Positions 43,914 through 55,762 of a DNA stretch of 64,000 bases are shown here, piece by piece. The stretch covers positions 124,001-188,000 of the forward strand of contig NZ_CP073013.1 in the NCBI RefSeq assembly GCF_020694005.1. The letters are read 5' to 3'. Position 1 is the first letter of the stretch. The number at the start of each line of letters is the position of its first letter. The translations under genes and the position numbers were made by a program. The notes beneath the pieces were generated by a model. It did not search any database, was not told the origin of the DNA, and saw nothing but the letters and a program-made list of their open reading frames with translations. Source of the DNA: Marinomonas profundi (GTDB taxonomy: Bacteria; Pseudomonadota; Gammaproteobacteria; Pseudomonadales; Marinomonadaceae).

Positions 43914-45269
43914 ATGGCAAAAAAACTCTTTATCCAAACTCATGGCTGTCAAATGAACGAATACGATTCCTCTCGTATGGCAGATCTCCTTGGCGAAAGC
44001 CATGAAATGGAGCTAACAGACAACGCAGAAGAAGCAGACGTTTTGCTGCTTAACACCTGTTCTATTCGTGAAAAGGCGCAAGACAAGGTCTATCACCAAT
44101 TAGGTCGTTGGAAAAAACTCAAGCAAAAAAATCCGAACTTAGTGATTGGTGTGGGAGGTTGCGTAGCAAGCCAAGAAGGCGATGCGATTCGCAAACGTGC
44201 CAAACATGTCGATATGATTTTTGGCCCGCAAACCTTACATAAACTACCCGAAATGGTGAACGCGGCCGGAAAGCACATTCCCATCACCGACGTTACCTTT
44301 CCTGAGATCGAAAAGTTCGATCACTTGCCCGCCCCACGGGTTGATGGTGCAGAAGCGTTTGTGTCTATCATGGAAGGCTGCAGCAAATACTGTACTTTTT
44401 GTGTCGTGCCTTATACACGCGGCGAAGAAGTCAGCCGTCCGTTTGATAGCATCTTGCTTGAAGTGGCGCAATTGGCCGAGCAAGGCGTACGTGAAATCCA
44501 CTTATTAGGGCAAAACGTCAACGCTTACCGTGGCGACACAGCAGAAGGCGATGAAGCGGATCTGGCGGATATTATTCATGCGGTGGCACAAATCGACGGC
44601 GTTGAACGCATTCGCTTTACCACCTCGCATCCGGTTGAATTTAGCGACAGCTTGATCGAAGCCTTCCGCAATGAACCAAAACTGGTGAGCCATTTGCATC
44701 TACCGGTTCAGAGCGGCGCAGACAGTATTCTAAGCGCGATGAAACGCGGTCATGATCGTCAATATTACATTGATAAAATCAACCGCATTAAAGAAGCTCG
44801 CCCGGGCATCAGCTTGTCTTCTGACTTTATTATCGGCTTCCCTGGCGAAACCGATGATGACTTTGTCGATACCATGAACCTAATTCAACAAATCGGCTTT
44901 GATCACTCGTTCAGTTTTGTCTACAGTCAACGTCCGGGTACGCCAGCGTCAAACTTAGACGACGACACGTCAGATGAATTGAAAAAAGAACGTTTGGCCA
45001 TATTACAACGTCGTATTAGTCAACAAGCCTATGACATCAGTTTGTCCATGGTCGGCGACGTACAACGTATTTTGATCAGCGGCTATTCACCGCGCGATCC
45101 TGGACAACTACAAGGGCGAACCGAAAACAATCGGATTGTAAATTTCCGTGCATTCGACCCCCAACTAATTGGTAAGTTCGCAGACGTGGTGATCACTGAC
45201 GCTTATCCTAATTCCTTATTGGGTGAATTAGTCAGCTCCGAACTTGATTCCGACTTTGTACTACAATAA
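43914..45269 (+). CDS. miaB: tRNA-2-methylthio-N6-isopentenyladenosine synthase MiaB
   Basis: This 451-residue radical-SAM methylthiotransferase adds the methylthio group to i6A37 of tRNAs. The N-terminal MTTase domain carries the first iron-sulfur cluster cysteines ([31 protein letters not shown]) and the radical SAM domain has [17 protein letters not shown]; a TRAM domain ends the protein. I set the start at ATG 43914 ([13 protein letters not shown]), as in homologues, although the frame stays open upstream to 43644. It heads the miaB-ybeZ-ybeY-corC-lnt cluster conserved in gammaproteobacteria. Confidence 0.97.
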   Translation: MAKKLFIQTHGCQMNEYDSSRMADLLGESHEMELTDNAEEADVLLLNTCSIREKAQDKVYHQLGRWKKLKQKNPNLVIGVGGCVASQEGDAIRKRAKHVDMIFGPQTLHKLPEMVNAAGKHIPITDVTFPEIEKFDHLPAPRVDGAEAFVSIMEGCSKYCTFCVVPYTRGEEVSRPFDSILLEVAQLAEQGVREIHLLGQNVNAYRGDTAEGDEADLADIIHAVAQIDGVERIRFTTSHPVEFSDSLIEAFRNEPKLVSHLHLPVQSGADSILSAMKRGHDRQYYIDKINRIKEARPGISLSSDFIIGFPGETDDDFVDTMNLIQQIGFDHSFSFVYSQRPGTPASNLDDDTSDELKKERLAILQRRISQQAYDISLSMVGDVQRILISGYSPRDPGQLQGRTENNRIVNFRAFDPQLIGKFADVVITDAYPNSLLGELVSSELDSDFVLQ

Positions 45270-45314
45270 AAGCACGCTTCCATAAAAGTGTACGTCAACA
45301 ATCAAAGGTAACTC

Positions 45315-46361
45315 TTGGAAACCACACAGACAACTCAGCAAATCCGTCTAGCACCTGCCGAAGCCAATGCTTTGGTTGGGCTATGCGGTCAACTCGACGA
45401 GAACATTAAGCTCATTGAAAAGAGACTTGATGTTTCTATTAAGTACCGTGCCGAGCTATTCGACATCTCAGGAGAGGATTCTGAGCATGTGGCAGCAACA
45501 AAAACACTGCTAGAAAACCTCTATCGTGAAGCCTTAGCGAACGCAGAAATCACCCCTGAAACCATTCATCTTTATTTGCAAGAGTCGGCGGTTGAGTCAC
45601 TCTCCAGCAATAAAAGAGAGAAAGGCGATCCGTTGGTGATTAAAACTCGCAAAGCCTTCATCAAGCCCAAAGGCAAAAACCAACAAGGTTATGTCAAACA
45701 GATTCGCAAACACGATATCAACTTTGGCATTGGGCCTGCTGGTACCGGCAAAACCTATTTGGCCGTCGCTTGTGCGGTTGAAGCATTGGAAGCGGATCGT
45801 GTTGAACGTATTATGTTGGTTCGCCCTGCGGTAGAGGCGGGTGAAAAGCTTGGTTTCTTACCCGGTGACTTGTCGCAAAAAATCGACCCTTACTTGCGCC
45901 CACTGTACGACGCCTTATATGAAATGCTTGGCTTTGAGTTAGTCGACAAATTAATCGAAAAAAACGTCATTGAAATCGCCCCGCTGGCCTTTATGCGGGG
46001 TCGAACCTTGAACAACGCCTTTATCATTCTCGATGAAAGCCAAAACACCACCCGCGAACAAATGAAAATGTTCTTAACACGCATTGGCTTTGGCTCGACG
46101 GCCGTGATCACTGGCGATACCACGCAGGTAGATCTACCTCGTGGCACCACATCAGGCTTAGCGCAAGCCATGCACGTCTTAAAAGGTGTTAACGGCATCA
46201 GCATGACGCTGTTCAGTTCTTCTGACGTGGTTCGTCATCCATTAGTGCAACGTATTGTGGAAGCCTATGACCGCTTCGATGTGGAAGTAGAAGAAGAGAA
46301 AAAAGCCCGAACAGAAGCACGCTTTAACGCACAAGCAGAACCCACTGCAGGTAGAAAATAA
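45315..46361 (+). CDS. ybeZ: PhoH-like ATPase YbeZ
   Basis: This 348-residue P-loop ATPase has Walker [20 protein letters not shown] near residue 138 and Walker [13 protein letters not shown] near 236, with PRGTTSGL following. Members are proposed to act with YbeY in RNA maturation. The start is TTG 45315 with AAAGG 6 nt upstream. The stop overlaps the ybeY start (TAATG), so translational coupling is likely. Confidence 0.95.
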   Translation: METTQTTQQIRLAPAEANALVGLCGQLDENIKLIEKRLDVSIKYRAELFDISGEDSEHVAATKTLLENLYREALANAEITPETIHLYLQESAVESLSSNKREKGDPLVIKTRKAFIKPKGKNQQGYVKQIRKHDINFGIGPAGTGKTYLAVACAVEALEADRVERIMLVRPAVEAGEKLGFLPGDLSQKIDPYLRPLYDALYEMLGFELVDKLIEKNVIEIAPLAFMRGRTLNNAFIILDESQNTTREQMKMFLTRIGFGSTAVITGDTTQVDLPRGTTSGLAQAMHVLKGVNGISMTLFSSSDVVRHPLVQRIVEAYDRFDVEVEEEKKARTEARFNAQAEPTAGRK

Positions 46362-46825
46362 TGGCGTATTTAGAACTCGACTTACAAATCGCAACGGCAG
46401 AAACGACGAATTTACCCAGCGAAGCGGATTTTAGACTTTGGGTCGAAAAAGCCCTAGCAGACTCAGATGAAGAGTTTGAAGTCACCATTCGCATCGTCGA
46501 TGAAGAAGAAAGCCATGCGCTCAATCACGAATACCGTGGCAAAGACAAACCCACCAATGTGTTGTCTTTCCCATTCGAAGCACCGCCTGGGTTAGAACTG
46601 CCCTTGCTAGGGGATTTGGTGATCTGCGCTCAAATTGTGGCCAAAGAAGCTAAAGAGCAAAATAAAGAATTATTGCACCATTGGGCCCATATGACGATTC
46701 ATGGCATCTTGCATTTACGTGGTTATGATCATATAAATGACGACGAAGCAGATGAAATGGAATCCATAGAAACAGAACTACTGGCTTCCCTGTCTATTTC
46801 CGACCCTTATTTGATTAAAGAGTGA
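46361..46825 (+). CDS. ybeY: Endoribonuclease YbeY
   Basis: This 154-residue single-strand-specific metallo-RNase is involved in 16S rRNA 3'-end maturation and ribosome quality control. The three-histidine zinc motif is [15 protein letters not shown] near residue 112-126, preceded by [11 protein letters not shown]. It overlaps ybeZ by 1 bp and is followed by corC after 12 bp. Confidence 0.97.
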   Translation: MAYLELDLQIATAETTNLPSEADFRLWVEKALADSDEEFEVTIRIVDEEESHALNHEYRGKDKPTNVLSFPFEAPPGLELPLLGDLVICAQIVAKEAKEQNKELLHHWAHMTIHGILHLRGYDHINDDEADEMESIETELLASLSISDPYLIKE

Positions 46826-46837
46826 GCTGATACCCTA

Positions 46838-47704
46838 ATGAGTGACGACCGATCGAGTTTATCCAACGATCAACAAAAATCTTGGTTTGAACGTTTAACC
46901 CAAGCCTTTAATGATGAACCTCGTAGCCGTGGCGATATCGTTAAACTTCTAGAAGCCGCGGTAAAGTCCGATATTATTGATCGCGACGCCTTCGCCATTG
47001 TGGAAGGCGCACTAGAAGTGTCTGAAGTGCAAGCCCGAGATATTATGATTCCACCGTCGCAAATGGTGGTCATTAAATCGGAAGACGATCCAAAAACCTC
47101 AATCCGTAAGATTATTGACTCTTCTCATTCACGCTTTCCCGTGGTGGGCGAAGACTCTGATGAAATTCTTGGTGTCTTGCTGGCCAAAGATTTATTACCG
47201 CTACTGTTTAAAGACAGCGCCGTCACCATCGACGATATTTTAGCGCGATTACGCCCAGCGAACTTTATTCCAGAAAGCAAACGCCTAAACGTACTACTCA
47301 ATGATTTCCGTACTAAGCGCTACCACATGGCGTTGGTATTAGACGAATATGGCAGCGTCTCTGGCCTAGTCACTATTGAAGACGTGCTAGAACAGATCGT
47401 CGGTGAAATCGAAGACGAAACCGACAAACTGGACGACGAAGGCATACAAGTGACTACCGAGCCTGGCGTGTACCTTGTGCCTGCCCTGTGCTCTGTAGAA
47501 GATTTTAACGAATTCTTTAAAACGGAACTCAACGAAGAAGAGTTCGACACCATTGGCGGTATCTTGGTGCAACAATTTGGCCATGTTCCATTGCGTGACG
47601 AAGAATTACACTTTGACAACTTCCACTTCCGTGTTGTGAAGTCGGATGGCCGTCGAGTCAAAACCATTCAAGTCTCCAAACAACCTCTAACCACATCGGA
47701 ATAA
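46838..47704 (+). CDS. corC: Magnesium/cobalt transport protein CorC
   Basis: This 288-residue soluble protein contains a pair of CBS domains (about 65-190; VQARDIMIPPSQMVVI and ALVLDEYGSVSGLVTIEDV) and a C-terminal CorC_HlyC domain (EFDTIGGILVQQFGHVP). It contributes to Mg/Co homeostasis or efflux. It lacks the DUF21 membrane domain, as in E. coli CorC. The lnt gene follows within 1 bp. It belongs to the same operon as ybeY. Confidence 0.95.
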   Translation: MSDDRSSLSNDQQKSWFERLTQAFNDEPRSRGDIVKLLEAAVKSDIIDRDAFAIVEGALEVSEVQARDIMIPPSQMVVIKSEDDPKTSIRKIIDSSHSRFPVVGEDSDEILGVLLAKDLLPLLFKDSAVTIDDILARLRPANFIPESKRLNVLLNDFRTKRYHMALVLDEYGSVSGLVTIEDVLEQIVGEIEDETDKLDDEGIQVTTEPGVYLVPALCSVEDFNEFFKTELNEEEFDTIGGILVQQFGHVPLRDEELHFDNFHFRVVKSDGRRVKTIQVSKQPLTTSE

Positions 47705-47705
47705 T

Positions 47706-49277
47706 ATGAGCATGTCTCACCCCGACTCAACCAATGCGAAGACGGGGTGGGCGCCTCGTTTAATAACGAAAGTATCCAAGCTTCCGCCCTATTTCATCGG
47801 TCTTATTGGCATTGTTGCTGGCGCTGTTGGCGTCACCAGCTTTTCGCCCTTTCATTTTTGGCCAGGCTACTTCATTAGCCTGATTGTTTTCAGCCTTCTT
47901 ATTTTAACCAGCACCACGGCAAAAGCCGCCGGTTGGCGTGGCTCATCGGTCGCGCTGGGATTTTTTGGCGCGGGCGTGTCTTGGGTTTACGTCAGTATTG
48001 CCGAATATGGGCAAGTTGGTAGCCTAATAGCGGGACTCATCACGTTCGCATTCGTGGCGGTGCTCTGTGCTTTTTGGGCTTTTTCCGCTTGGCTGGCTTG
48101 GAGAATGAGCCAGCGCTTGCCGTTGCTACCTGCCAGTCTGTGGATCACGCTAGCGTTACTATTAGGGGAATTTGCTCGCAGCACACTTTTCACCGGCTTC
48201 CCTTGGCTGTTGCCCGGTTACGCCATTGAAAACACTTGGCTGTTTGAGCTTTTACCCATAGGCGGCATTTGGCTAACCAGCAGTATCCTGGTGTTAACCT
48301 CTAGCGTCATCGCCAGTGTTTTGCTGAAAAAGAACCACCAATGGACGCTACTGTGCGTCTTGCTGATTATCTGGCTAGGCGCAGCCTTTTTAAATTATTC
48401 GCCTATTTCTTGGGTGCAGCAAACAGGCACACTCAAAACCACCTTGATACAAGGCAATGTCAAACAAGATGAAAAATGGTTGGCGCAAACCGCTGGGCAA
48501 TCACTTGCTTATTACCAGCAAGCGACGATTGAACACCTAGACAGCGAATTGGTCGTCTGGCCAGAAACCGCCGTCACTTACACTTACCCACAAATTAAGC
48601 CCTATTTTGCCTCCTTTAGCCAAGAACTGGCCAACAGCAACACCACATTAATCACTGGTATTCCCGACGTTAGTGAAGATAAGCAAAATTATTACAATGC
48701 TATTTGGGCAACGGGCGATGGTTTTGGTCTTTATTATAAACGCCGACTGGTTCCCTTTGGCGAATACATCCCTTTTGCCGAATACATAGGCCCTATTCTG
48801 GATGTGTTTGGCATGCCCATGTCGAGCTTTAAATCAGGCGATGAAAACCAGCCGGTTCTGCAAGTGGGCGAATGGGGCATTGCGCCGTTTATCTGTTACG
48901 AAATTGTCTATGCCGAGCAGGTAAGGCGAATGGTAAGAGACAGTGATTTTCTTATTACGATTAGTAACGATGCGTGGTTTGGCACCTCGTTTGGCCCTTG
49001 GCAACATTTGCAAATAGCCCAATTTAGAGCCAAAGAATCGGGTCGCTATGTGATCCGCGCCACCAATACAGGCATTACGGCGTTTATCAATGAAAAAGGT
49101 GCCGTGGTCGCTCAAGCGCCACAATTTGAAAGAACCACTCTCACCGCCAACGCCAAAGCCTTTACGGGTAACACGCCATATGTGCTATGGGGTTATTGGC
49201 CGACGCTATTACTGCTGGGGATTTGCGTGGTATTTACCTATTTAAACGGCTTAATTCTAAACCGCAAAAACAGATAA
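47706..49277 (+). CDS. lnt: Apolipoprotein N-acyltransferase Lnt
   Basis: This 523-residue inner-membrane enzyme adds the third acyl chain to lipoproteins. Multiple TM segments fill the N-terminal 200 residues and one the C-terminus (YWPTLLLLGICVVFTYL). The nitrilase domain shows the catalytic Glu in VVWPETAVTY, the Lys in YYKRRLVPFGEY and the Cys in IAPFICYEIVYAE, with NDAWFG following. Length matches the family. It ends the miaB-lnt run; the repeat-containing gap and a convergent YbeL-type gene follow. Confidence 0.96.
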   Translation: MSMSHPDSTNAKTGWAPRLITKVSKLPPYFIGLIGIVAGAVGVTSFSPFHFWPGYFISLIVFSLLILTSTTAKAAGWRGSSVALGFFGAGVSWVYVSIAEYGQVGSLIAGLITFAFVAVLCAFWAFSAWLAWRMSQRLPLLPASLWITLALLLGEFARSTLFTGFPWLLPGYAIENTWLFELLPIGGIWLTSSILVLTSSVIASVLLKKNHQWTLLCVLLIIWLGAAFLNYSPISWVQQTGTLKTTLIQGNVKQDEKWLAQTAGQSLAYYQQATIEHLDSELVVWPETAVTYTYPQIKPYFASFSQELANSNTTLITGIPDVSEDKQNYYNAIWATGDGFGLYYKRRLVPFGEYIPFAEYIGPILDVFGMPMSSFKSGDENQPVLQVGEWGIAPFICYEIVYAEQVRRMVRDSDFLITISNDAWFGTSFGPWQHLQIAQFRAKESGRYVIRATNTGITAFINEKGAVVAQAPQFERTTLTANAKAFTGNTPYVLWGYWPTLLLLGICVVFTYLNGLILNRKNR

Positions 49278-49447
49278 CCAATAAAGAAATGAACCTTGGC
49301 ATTTGATTCACGCTGACGCGTTGAGCTTGCGAAACAAGCGCAAGTATTTTCTATTTTAAGAACTGAATACCAAGGCTCATGGTATGCATTACCACGCAGG
49401 ACACCTACAGGGATGTAGGTGGTAGAGTCGAGTCAGGAACAGAGACC

Positions 49448-49462
49448 GAGCGTGGGAACGAG
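49448..49462. repeat. REP-like element, second copy
   Basis: GAGCGTGGGAACGAG is the exact complement of the element at 39042-39056. It lies in the 195-bp lnt/ybeL-type gap, along with a GATGTAGGTGGTAGAG stretch and an ATACCA/TGGTAT palindrome at about 49368. Confidence 0.6.
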
Positions 49463-49472
49463 GAACAATGAA

Positions 49473-49919
49473 TTACTCAGTTTTATCACTCTGATCATCA
49501 TGCGTTGACATCAAGCCATAATGACATATTTCACAAGGCGCTAATGCTTGCTTGGTGTCGATCACATTATCATGCCCACAAGACATGCAATGGTAAGTGC
49601 CCGGCTCAACGTCCGTCCCGACCACATGACACTCTTCAAGCGGCACAGGGTTGTTATTGGCGTGATTAATCAACCACAACAAAGCCACGTCTTCTTTTTC
49701 ATCTAACTCGTCGGCCAGCTCATGACCTTCATCAAGGACATACTGCCAATTCGCGTCAATCCATGCTTCGGTATAGCCCATTTTGTCATGCCAATAAGCC
49801 GTCATTAAGGCAACGTCTTCCAACAACCAATCTTTTGCACCAACCAATGTTTTGCGTGCTTCTTCGACTAAATTAGAATCACTTTCACTTTTTAATGGAT
49901 CTTTTTTCATAGAATTCAT
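49473..49919 (-). CDS. YbeL-like zinc-ribbon protein (DUF1451)
   Basis: This 148-residue protein has an acidic helical N-terminal part (LVEEARKTLVGAKDWLLED, YWHDKMGYTEAWIDANWQYV) and a C-terminal zinc ribbon with CHVVGT, YHCMSCGHDN and CEICHYG cysteines. This is the YbeL (DUF1451) layout. Function is unknown. E. coli ybeL is near leuS; here it lies between lnt and leuS, in the opposite orientation. Strong GGAGG 7 nt before the ATG. Confidence 0.85.
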   Translation of the reverse strand: MNSMKKDPLKSESDSNLVEEARKTLVGAKDWLLEDVALMTAYWHDKMGYTEAWIDANWQYVLDEGHELADELDEKEDVALLWLINHANNNPVPLEECHVVGTDVEPGTYHCMSCGHDNVIDTKQALAPCEICHYGLMSTHDDQSDKTE

Positions 49920-50022
49920 AACTCCTCCTCCATCTAGCTTCTAATTAGAGCGTCATCTCTATAAAATAGCGGATATTTACAGACTCTGTTAGCCATAGCA
50001 CTATTATCTTGTGTTATGTCGC

Positions 50023-50028
50023 TATAAT
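50023..50028 (+). promoter_or_regulatory. Putative leuS -10 hexamer
   Basis: A perfect TATAAT in CGCTATAATAATGCCCCTC lies 72 bp upstream of the leuS ATG. A GC-rich discriminator follows, as in the gyrA and gltX promoters here. A convincing -35 is not visible. Confidence 0.4.
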
Positions 50029-50090
50029 AATGCCCCTCTTTACATTAAAGAGAATACAGGTCTACCAACCTTACGTCGATCACGGGATAA

Positions 50091-52566
<2,476 letters not shown>

Positions 52567-52629
52567 AGGCACAATAAGGGGTGGCGATGCCATCCCTTAT
52601 TCCCTCACTACCTTACAGAGATCACCAAT

Positions 52630-53145
52630 ATGACAGCCACATTGACACACTTTACTCGCTTATTTTTATTCGCCTTACTCACCCTAAGTGTTGTCGCTTG
52701 TGGCTTCCATCTGCGAGGTGATGTCACCCTTCCTGCCAAACTCAAGGTGTTGACCCTAACATCAGACAGTGGCTCAGATCATTTTGATAGATCGCTACGC
52801 GGTGTTTTAAGCAAAGCGGGCATTGTGATTATCAATAAAACCAACGCCACAGCAGACACTCTGAACCTAAAAATCAACCCCATCACCACAGCCGATACAG
52901 AACTGGCTCGAGATGGCAACAACGATATTTCACAGCTCCAACGTCGTTTAAGCAGCGTCTATTTTATCCGTCAAGCAGACGGCAAATCTGTCTACGGCCC
53001 ACGCACTATTAGCACAACAAAAACACTCAGCAATCAAAATGCCGAAGAAAGCGCCAAGGCATCTTACAACCAGGATCAGGTCAAAATCATGGCAGAAGAA
53101 CTAGCCAAGCAGCTTATTTATGACCTCAACTATGCGCCACTTTAA
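52630..53145 (+). CDS. lptE: LPS-assembly lipoprotein LptE
   Basis: This 171-residue outer-membrane lipoprotein plugs the LptD barrel and helps insert lipopolysaccharide. The signal peptide ends in the lipobox VVAC (lipid-modified Cys23), followed by GFHLRGDVTLPAKLKVLTL, typical of LptE (RlpB). It lies between leuS and holA, the standard gammaproteobacterial order. A short 12-bp repeat (TTACATTCTAAG, TCACATTCTAAA; 53148-53171) follows the stop. Confidence 0.93.
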   Translation: MTATLTHFTRLFLFALLTLSVVACGFHLRGDVTLPAKLKVLTLTSDSGSDHFDRSLRGVLSKAGIVIINKTNATADTLNLKINPITTADTELARDGNNDISQLQRRLSSVYFIRQADGKSVYGPRTISTTKTLSNQNAEESAKASYNQDQVKIMAEELAKQLIYDLNYAPL

Positions 53146-53215
53146 ATTACATTCTAAGTCACATTCTAAATCACAGTAGAGTTAGACAAATACCACACCA
53201 TGAGACCTTTGCACG

Positions 53216-54247
53216 ATGAAAGTTAGAGCTGAACAACTACCACCGCAGCTCAAAAAAAACCTCGCGCCGATTTATATTATTTCGGGGGACGAGGTTTTGT
53301 TGTGTCAAGAAGCCGCGGACCAAATCCGCAAAGCCGCTCAATTTCATCACATAGACGAACGCCTACGTTTTGTGGCCGATGCGCAGTTCGACTGGCAAGA
53401 CGTCATCAATGAAAACCAAAGCCTGTCGTTGTTTTCGACGCGTCGTATGTTTGACATTCAAATTGATAAAATGGGCGAAAAACACAGCAAAGCCCTAGCG
53501 CAATTGGGTCAGTCTCTAAGTGAAGACAATGTCATTTTATTGACCTTGCCTAAAATTGACGCGCGAACCCAAAAAGCAAAATGGTTCACGCAATTGGAAT
53601 CCCAAGGTGTCTTCGTACAAATTTGGCCGATTGATTCAAGCCGTCTGCCCGCTTGGGTGCAGCAAAGAGCGCAAGCCCTCGACCTTTCACTTACCCGTGA
53701 TGCCGCCAGTATCATCTGCGAGCGTGGAGAAGGTAACCTGCTTGCCCTTTCCCAAGAATTAGAAAAACTGGCGTTATTGCACGGACAAGGCGCCAAGATT
53801 GATGCCGAGAAAGTCGTCGAATCCGTTGCCGACAGCAGCCGCTATTCGATTTATGATCTCAGTGACCGTCTTTTAATGGGCAAAACCAAAGACGCTATGC
53901 ACTGTCTTAACCAACTTATTGGCGAGGGCATGGAAGCCAGCATTATTCTTTGGCTGTTTAATCGAGAAATTCAAACTCTGGCCAACTTACTGCAAAGCAT
54001 GCAGTCTTCTAGTTTTAGACAAGCCTGCCAAAACGAAAGAATTTGGGACAAGCGCGTCCCCTTTTATGAAAGCGCCCTATCGCGCCACAACAAGATCACC
54101 CTTCCTTATATGCAAAACTATCTCGCCCTGATCGATAAAAGCATCAAGGGGCTAGAAGGCCCAAACAGCGAAACCGGTTTTCGTAATCTAGTGATGATGT
54201 TTTGTGGCTACAAACCAACGATTACAGAGCTGGACATTCCAGCGTAA
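53216..54247 (+). CDS. holA: DNA polymerase III delta subunit HolA
   Basis: This 343-residue clamp-loader subunit opens the beta clamp. It begins MKVRAEQLPPQLKKNLAPIYIISGDEVLLCQEAAD, with later ICERGEGNLLALSQELEKLAL and SSRYSIYDLSDRLLMGK matching the AAA+-like domain II and lid. Length matches E. coli HolA (343). It follows lptE by 70 bp and is followed on the same strand by a 2OG-Fe oxygenase. Confidence 0.96.
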   Translation: MKVRAEQLPPQLKKNLAPIYIISGDEVLLCQEAADQIRKAAQFHHIDERLRFVADAQFDWQDVINENQSLSLFSTRRMFDIQIDKMGEKHSKALAQLGQSLSEDNVILLTLPKIDARTQKAKWFTQLESQGVFVQIWPIDSSRLPAWVQQRAQALDLSLTRDAASIICERGEGNLLALSQELEKLALLHGQGAKIDAEKVVESVADSSRYSIYDLSDRLLMGKTKDAMHCLNQLIGEGMEASIILWLFNREIQTLANLLQSMQSSSFRQACQNERIWDKRVPFYESALSRHNKITLPYMQNYLALIDKSIKGLEGPNSETGFRNLVMMFCGYKPTITELDIPA

Positions 54248-54287
54248 CCTACACACCTTATCCCGCTCTTTTTGGTAGACATAAACC

Positions 54288-54944
54288 ATGACTAACACCT
54301 CAATTATCGAAGAAATTAATGTTTGGACAACGCCACTGTTTGTCACTCAAATGCCCGACCACGACTTTTTAAAAGAGGCGCTGCTCGCCGCGGTCTATCA
54401 ACAAAAAGCCCTGCAAACCACGGCCATTGAGAGCCAAATTGCACCCAAAGCCAAACACGCTTTGCATGAAAGTAGATTGGACTTTTTGGAGCTTGCCGAT
54501 GCCAATGTAATGGAAGCCAAACGCGCTTTAGAAGAGTTGATTCTAGAGATTGCCGCGTCGGTCAATCAGGCGTTTTGGCCGGAAGATACGCAAGCTGACG
54601 CACATATTATTGAATCTTGGTACCACGTCACGCAAAAAGGCGGCTACCATGACGCTCACTCTCACCCAAATTGTTCGTGGTGTGGCATCTATTATCTAGA
54701 ACCAGGAGATGCCAATATCGAAGGCAATGGCGGCCTAAATCGCTTTTATGATCCAAGAGTCAATGCGGAACATTATGCGGACCCTGGCACCGCTTACCTT
54801 GGCGGTCATGGGGTTTGGGACTTCACCCCCACCGATGGCCAAGTGGTTATTTTTCCATCTTATCTAAAGCATTCTGCCTTGCCTTATTTTGGCGACAAAG
54901 ATCGTGTTGTTATTGCTTTTAACAGTATTATCGAAGCCTACTAA
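54288..54944 (+). CDS. 2OG-Fe(II) oxygenase family protein
   Basis: This 218-residue protein has a double-stranded beta-helix oxygenase domain. The iron ligands are likely in GGYHDAHSHPNCSWCGIYYL (His-x-His and neighbours) and SYLKHSALPYFGDKDR, with Arg binding 2-oxoglutarate near RVVIAF. The pattern resembles a family of putative 2-oxoglutarate-dependent hydroxylases of unknown substrate. It lies 40 bp after holA and may be co-transcribed. Substrate and physiological role unknown. Confidence 0.78.
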   Translation: MTNTSIIEEINVWTTPLFVTQMPDHDFLKEALLAAVYQQKALQTTAIESQIAPKAKHALHESRLDFLELADANVMEAKRALEELILEIAASVNQAFWPEDTQADAHIIESWYHVTQKGGYHDAHSHPNCSWCGIYYLEPGDANIEGNGGLNRFYDPRVNAEHYADPGTAYLGGHGVWDFTPTDGQVVIFPSYLKHSALPYFGDKDRVVIAFNSIIEAY

Positions 54945-55127
54945 GACAAAAACCGTCAGCGCCTTTCCCCCACGAGCCTTCTAAGGAATGGCGTTGGCCC
55001 GCCTATCCGGCCCCCTCTTTGCTTCTTTCTTTTACAATAAATGTCATAAGTTTCCACTCAAACATTCACAACAGACGGCTATTTGTAGTAATTTAACAAG
55101 TAATATTTCACAATCACGGAGAAGCCT

Positions 55128-55736
55128 ATGCGTTTCCAGTTTGATCAACTCAGCGGCAACCAGCGCTATCACCTGATCACCCAAACCATTACGCCAAGAC
55201 CCATTGCATGGATAATGACCAAAAACGAAAACGCGAGTTACAATCTTGCGCCTTTTTCGTATTTTGCCCCTATTTCTTCCGACCCTGCGCTTTTAATGGT
55301 TTCCATTGGCAATAAAGCAAACGACGTTGCCAAAGACACGAAATACAATCTACAGCGAGAAAAGGAATGTGTTTTGCATATTCCAAGTGGGGATTTAATA
55401 AACGCGGTTAACGAAAGTGCGGCGACGTTATCTTATGATGAATCTGAACTCCCCAGAGCGGGTTTGTCACTGACTGATTTCACCAAGACATTGCCTCGTA
55501 TCACAGAAGCAAAAGTCGCTCTCCACTGTAAACTGTACGACCTACACACATTAGGTAATTCAGCGTTTAATGCGATTTATTTGGAAATATTGGATGCATA
55601 TATTGATGATAACCTTATAACAGAAGTAGGTGATCGCACTCTCATCGATAACAAAAAACTCAATCCGCTTTCACGACTAGGTGGCAATGATTACGCCCTT
55701 TTAGGCGAGACAGTAACGATCAAACGTCCTAACTAG
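55128..55736 (+). CDS. Flavin reductase-like (FMN-binding split barrel) protein
   Basis: This 202-residue protein has the flavin reductase domain: ITPRPIAWIMTKNENASYNLAPFSYFAPISSDPALLMVSI contains the FMN-contacting R-P-I-A-W and S-x-D-P-A-L segments, with IPSGDLINAVNESAATLSY after. It probably binds FMN or reduces it with NAD(P)H for a monooxygenase. GGAG lies 9 nt before the ATG. The next gene, the 871-residue multidomain protein, begins 26 bp after it, so the pair may be co-transcribed. Confidence 0.85.
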   Translation: MRFQFDQLSGNQRYHLITQTITPRPIAWIMTKNENASYNLAPFSYFAPISSDPALLMVSIGNKANDVAKDTKYNLQREKECVLHIPSGDLINAVNESAATLSYDESELPRAGLSLTDFTKTLPRITEAKVALHCKLYDLHTLGNSAFNAIYLEILDAYIDDNLITEVGDRTLIDNKKLNPLSRLGGNDYALLGETVTIKRPN

Positions 55737-55762
55737 GGCAATACAGATTTGGGGTACTAAAA

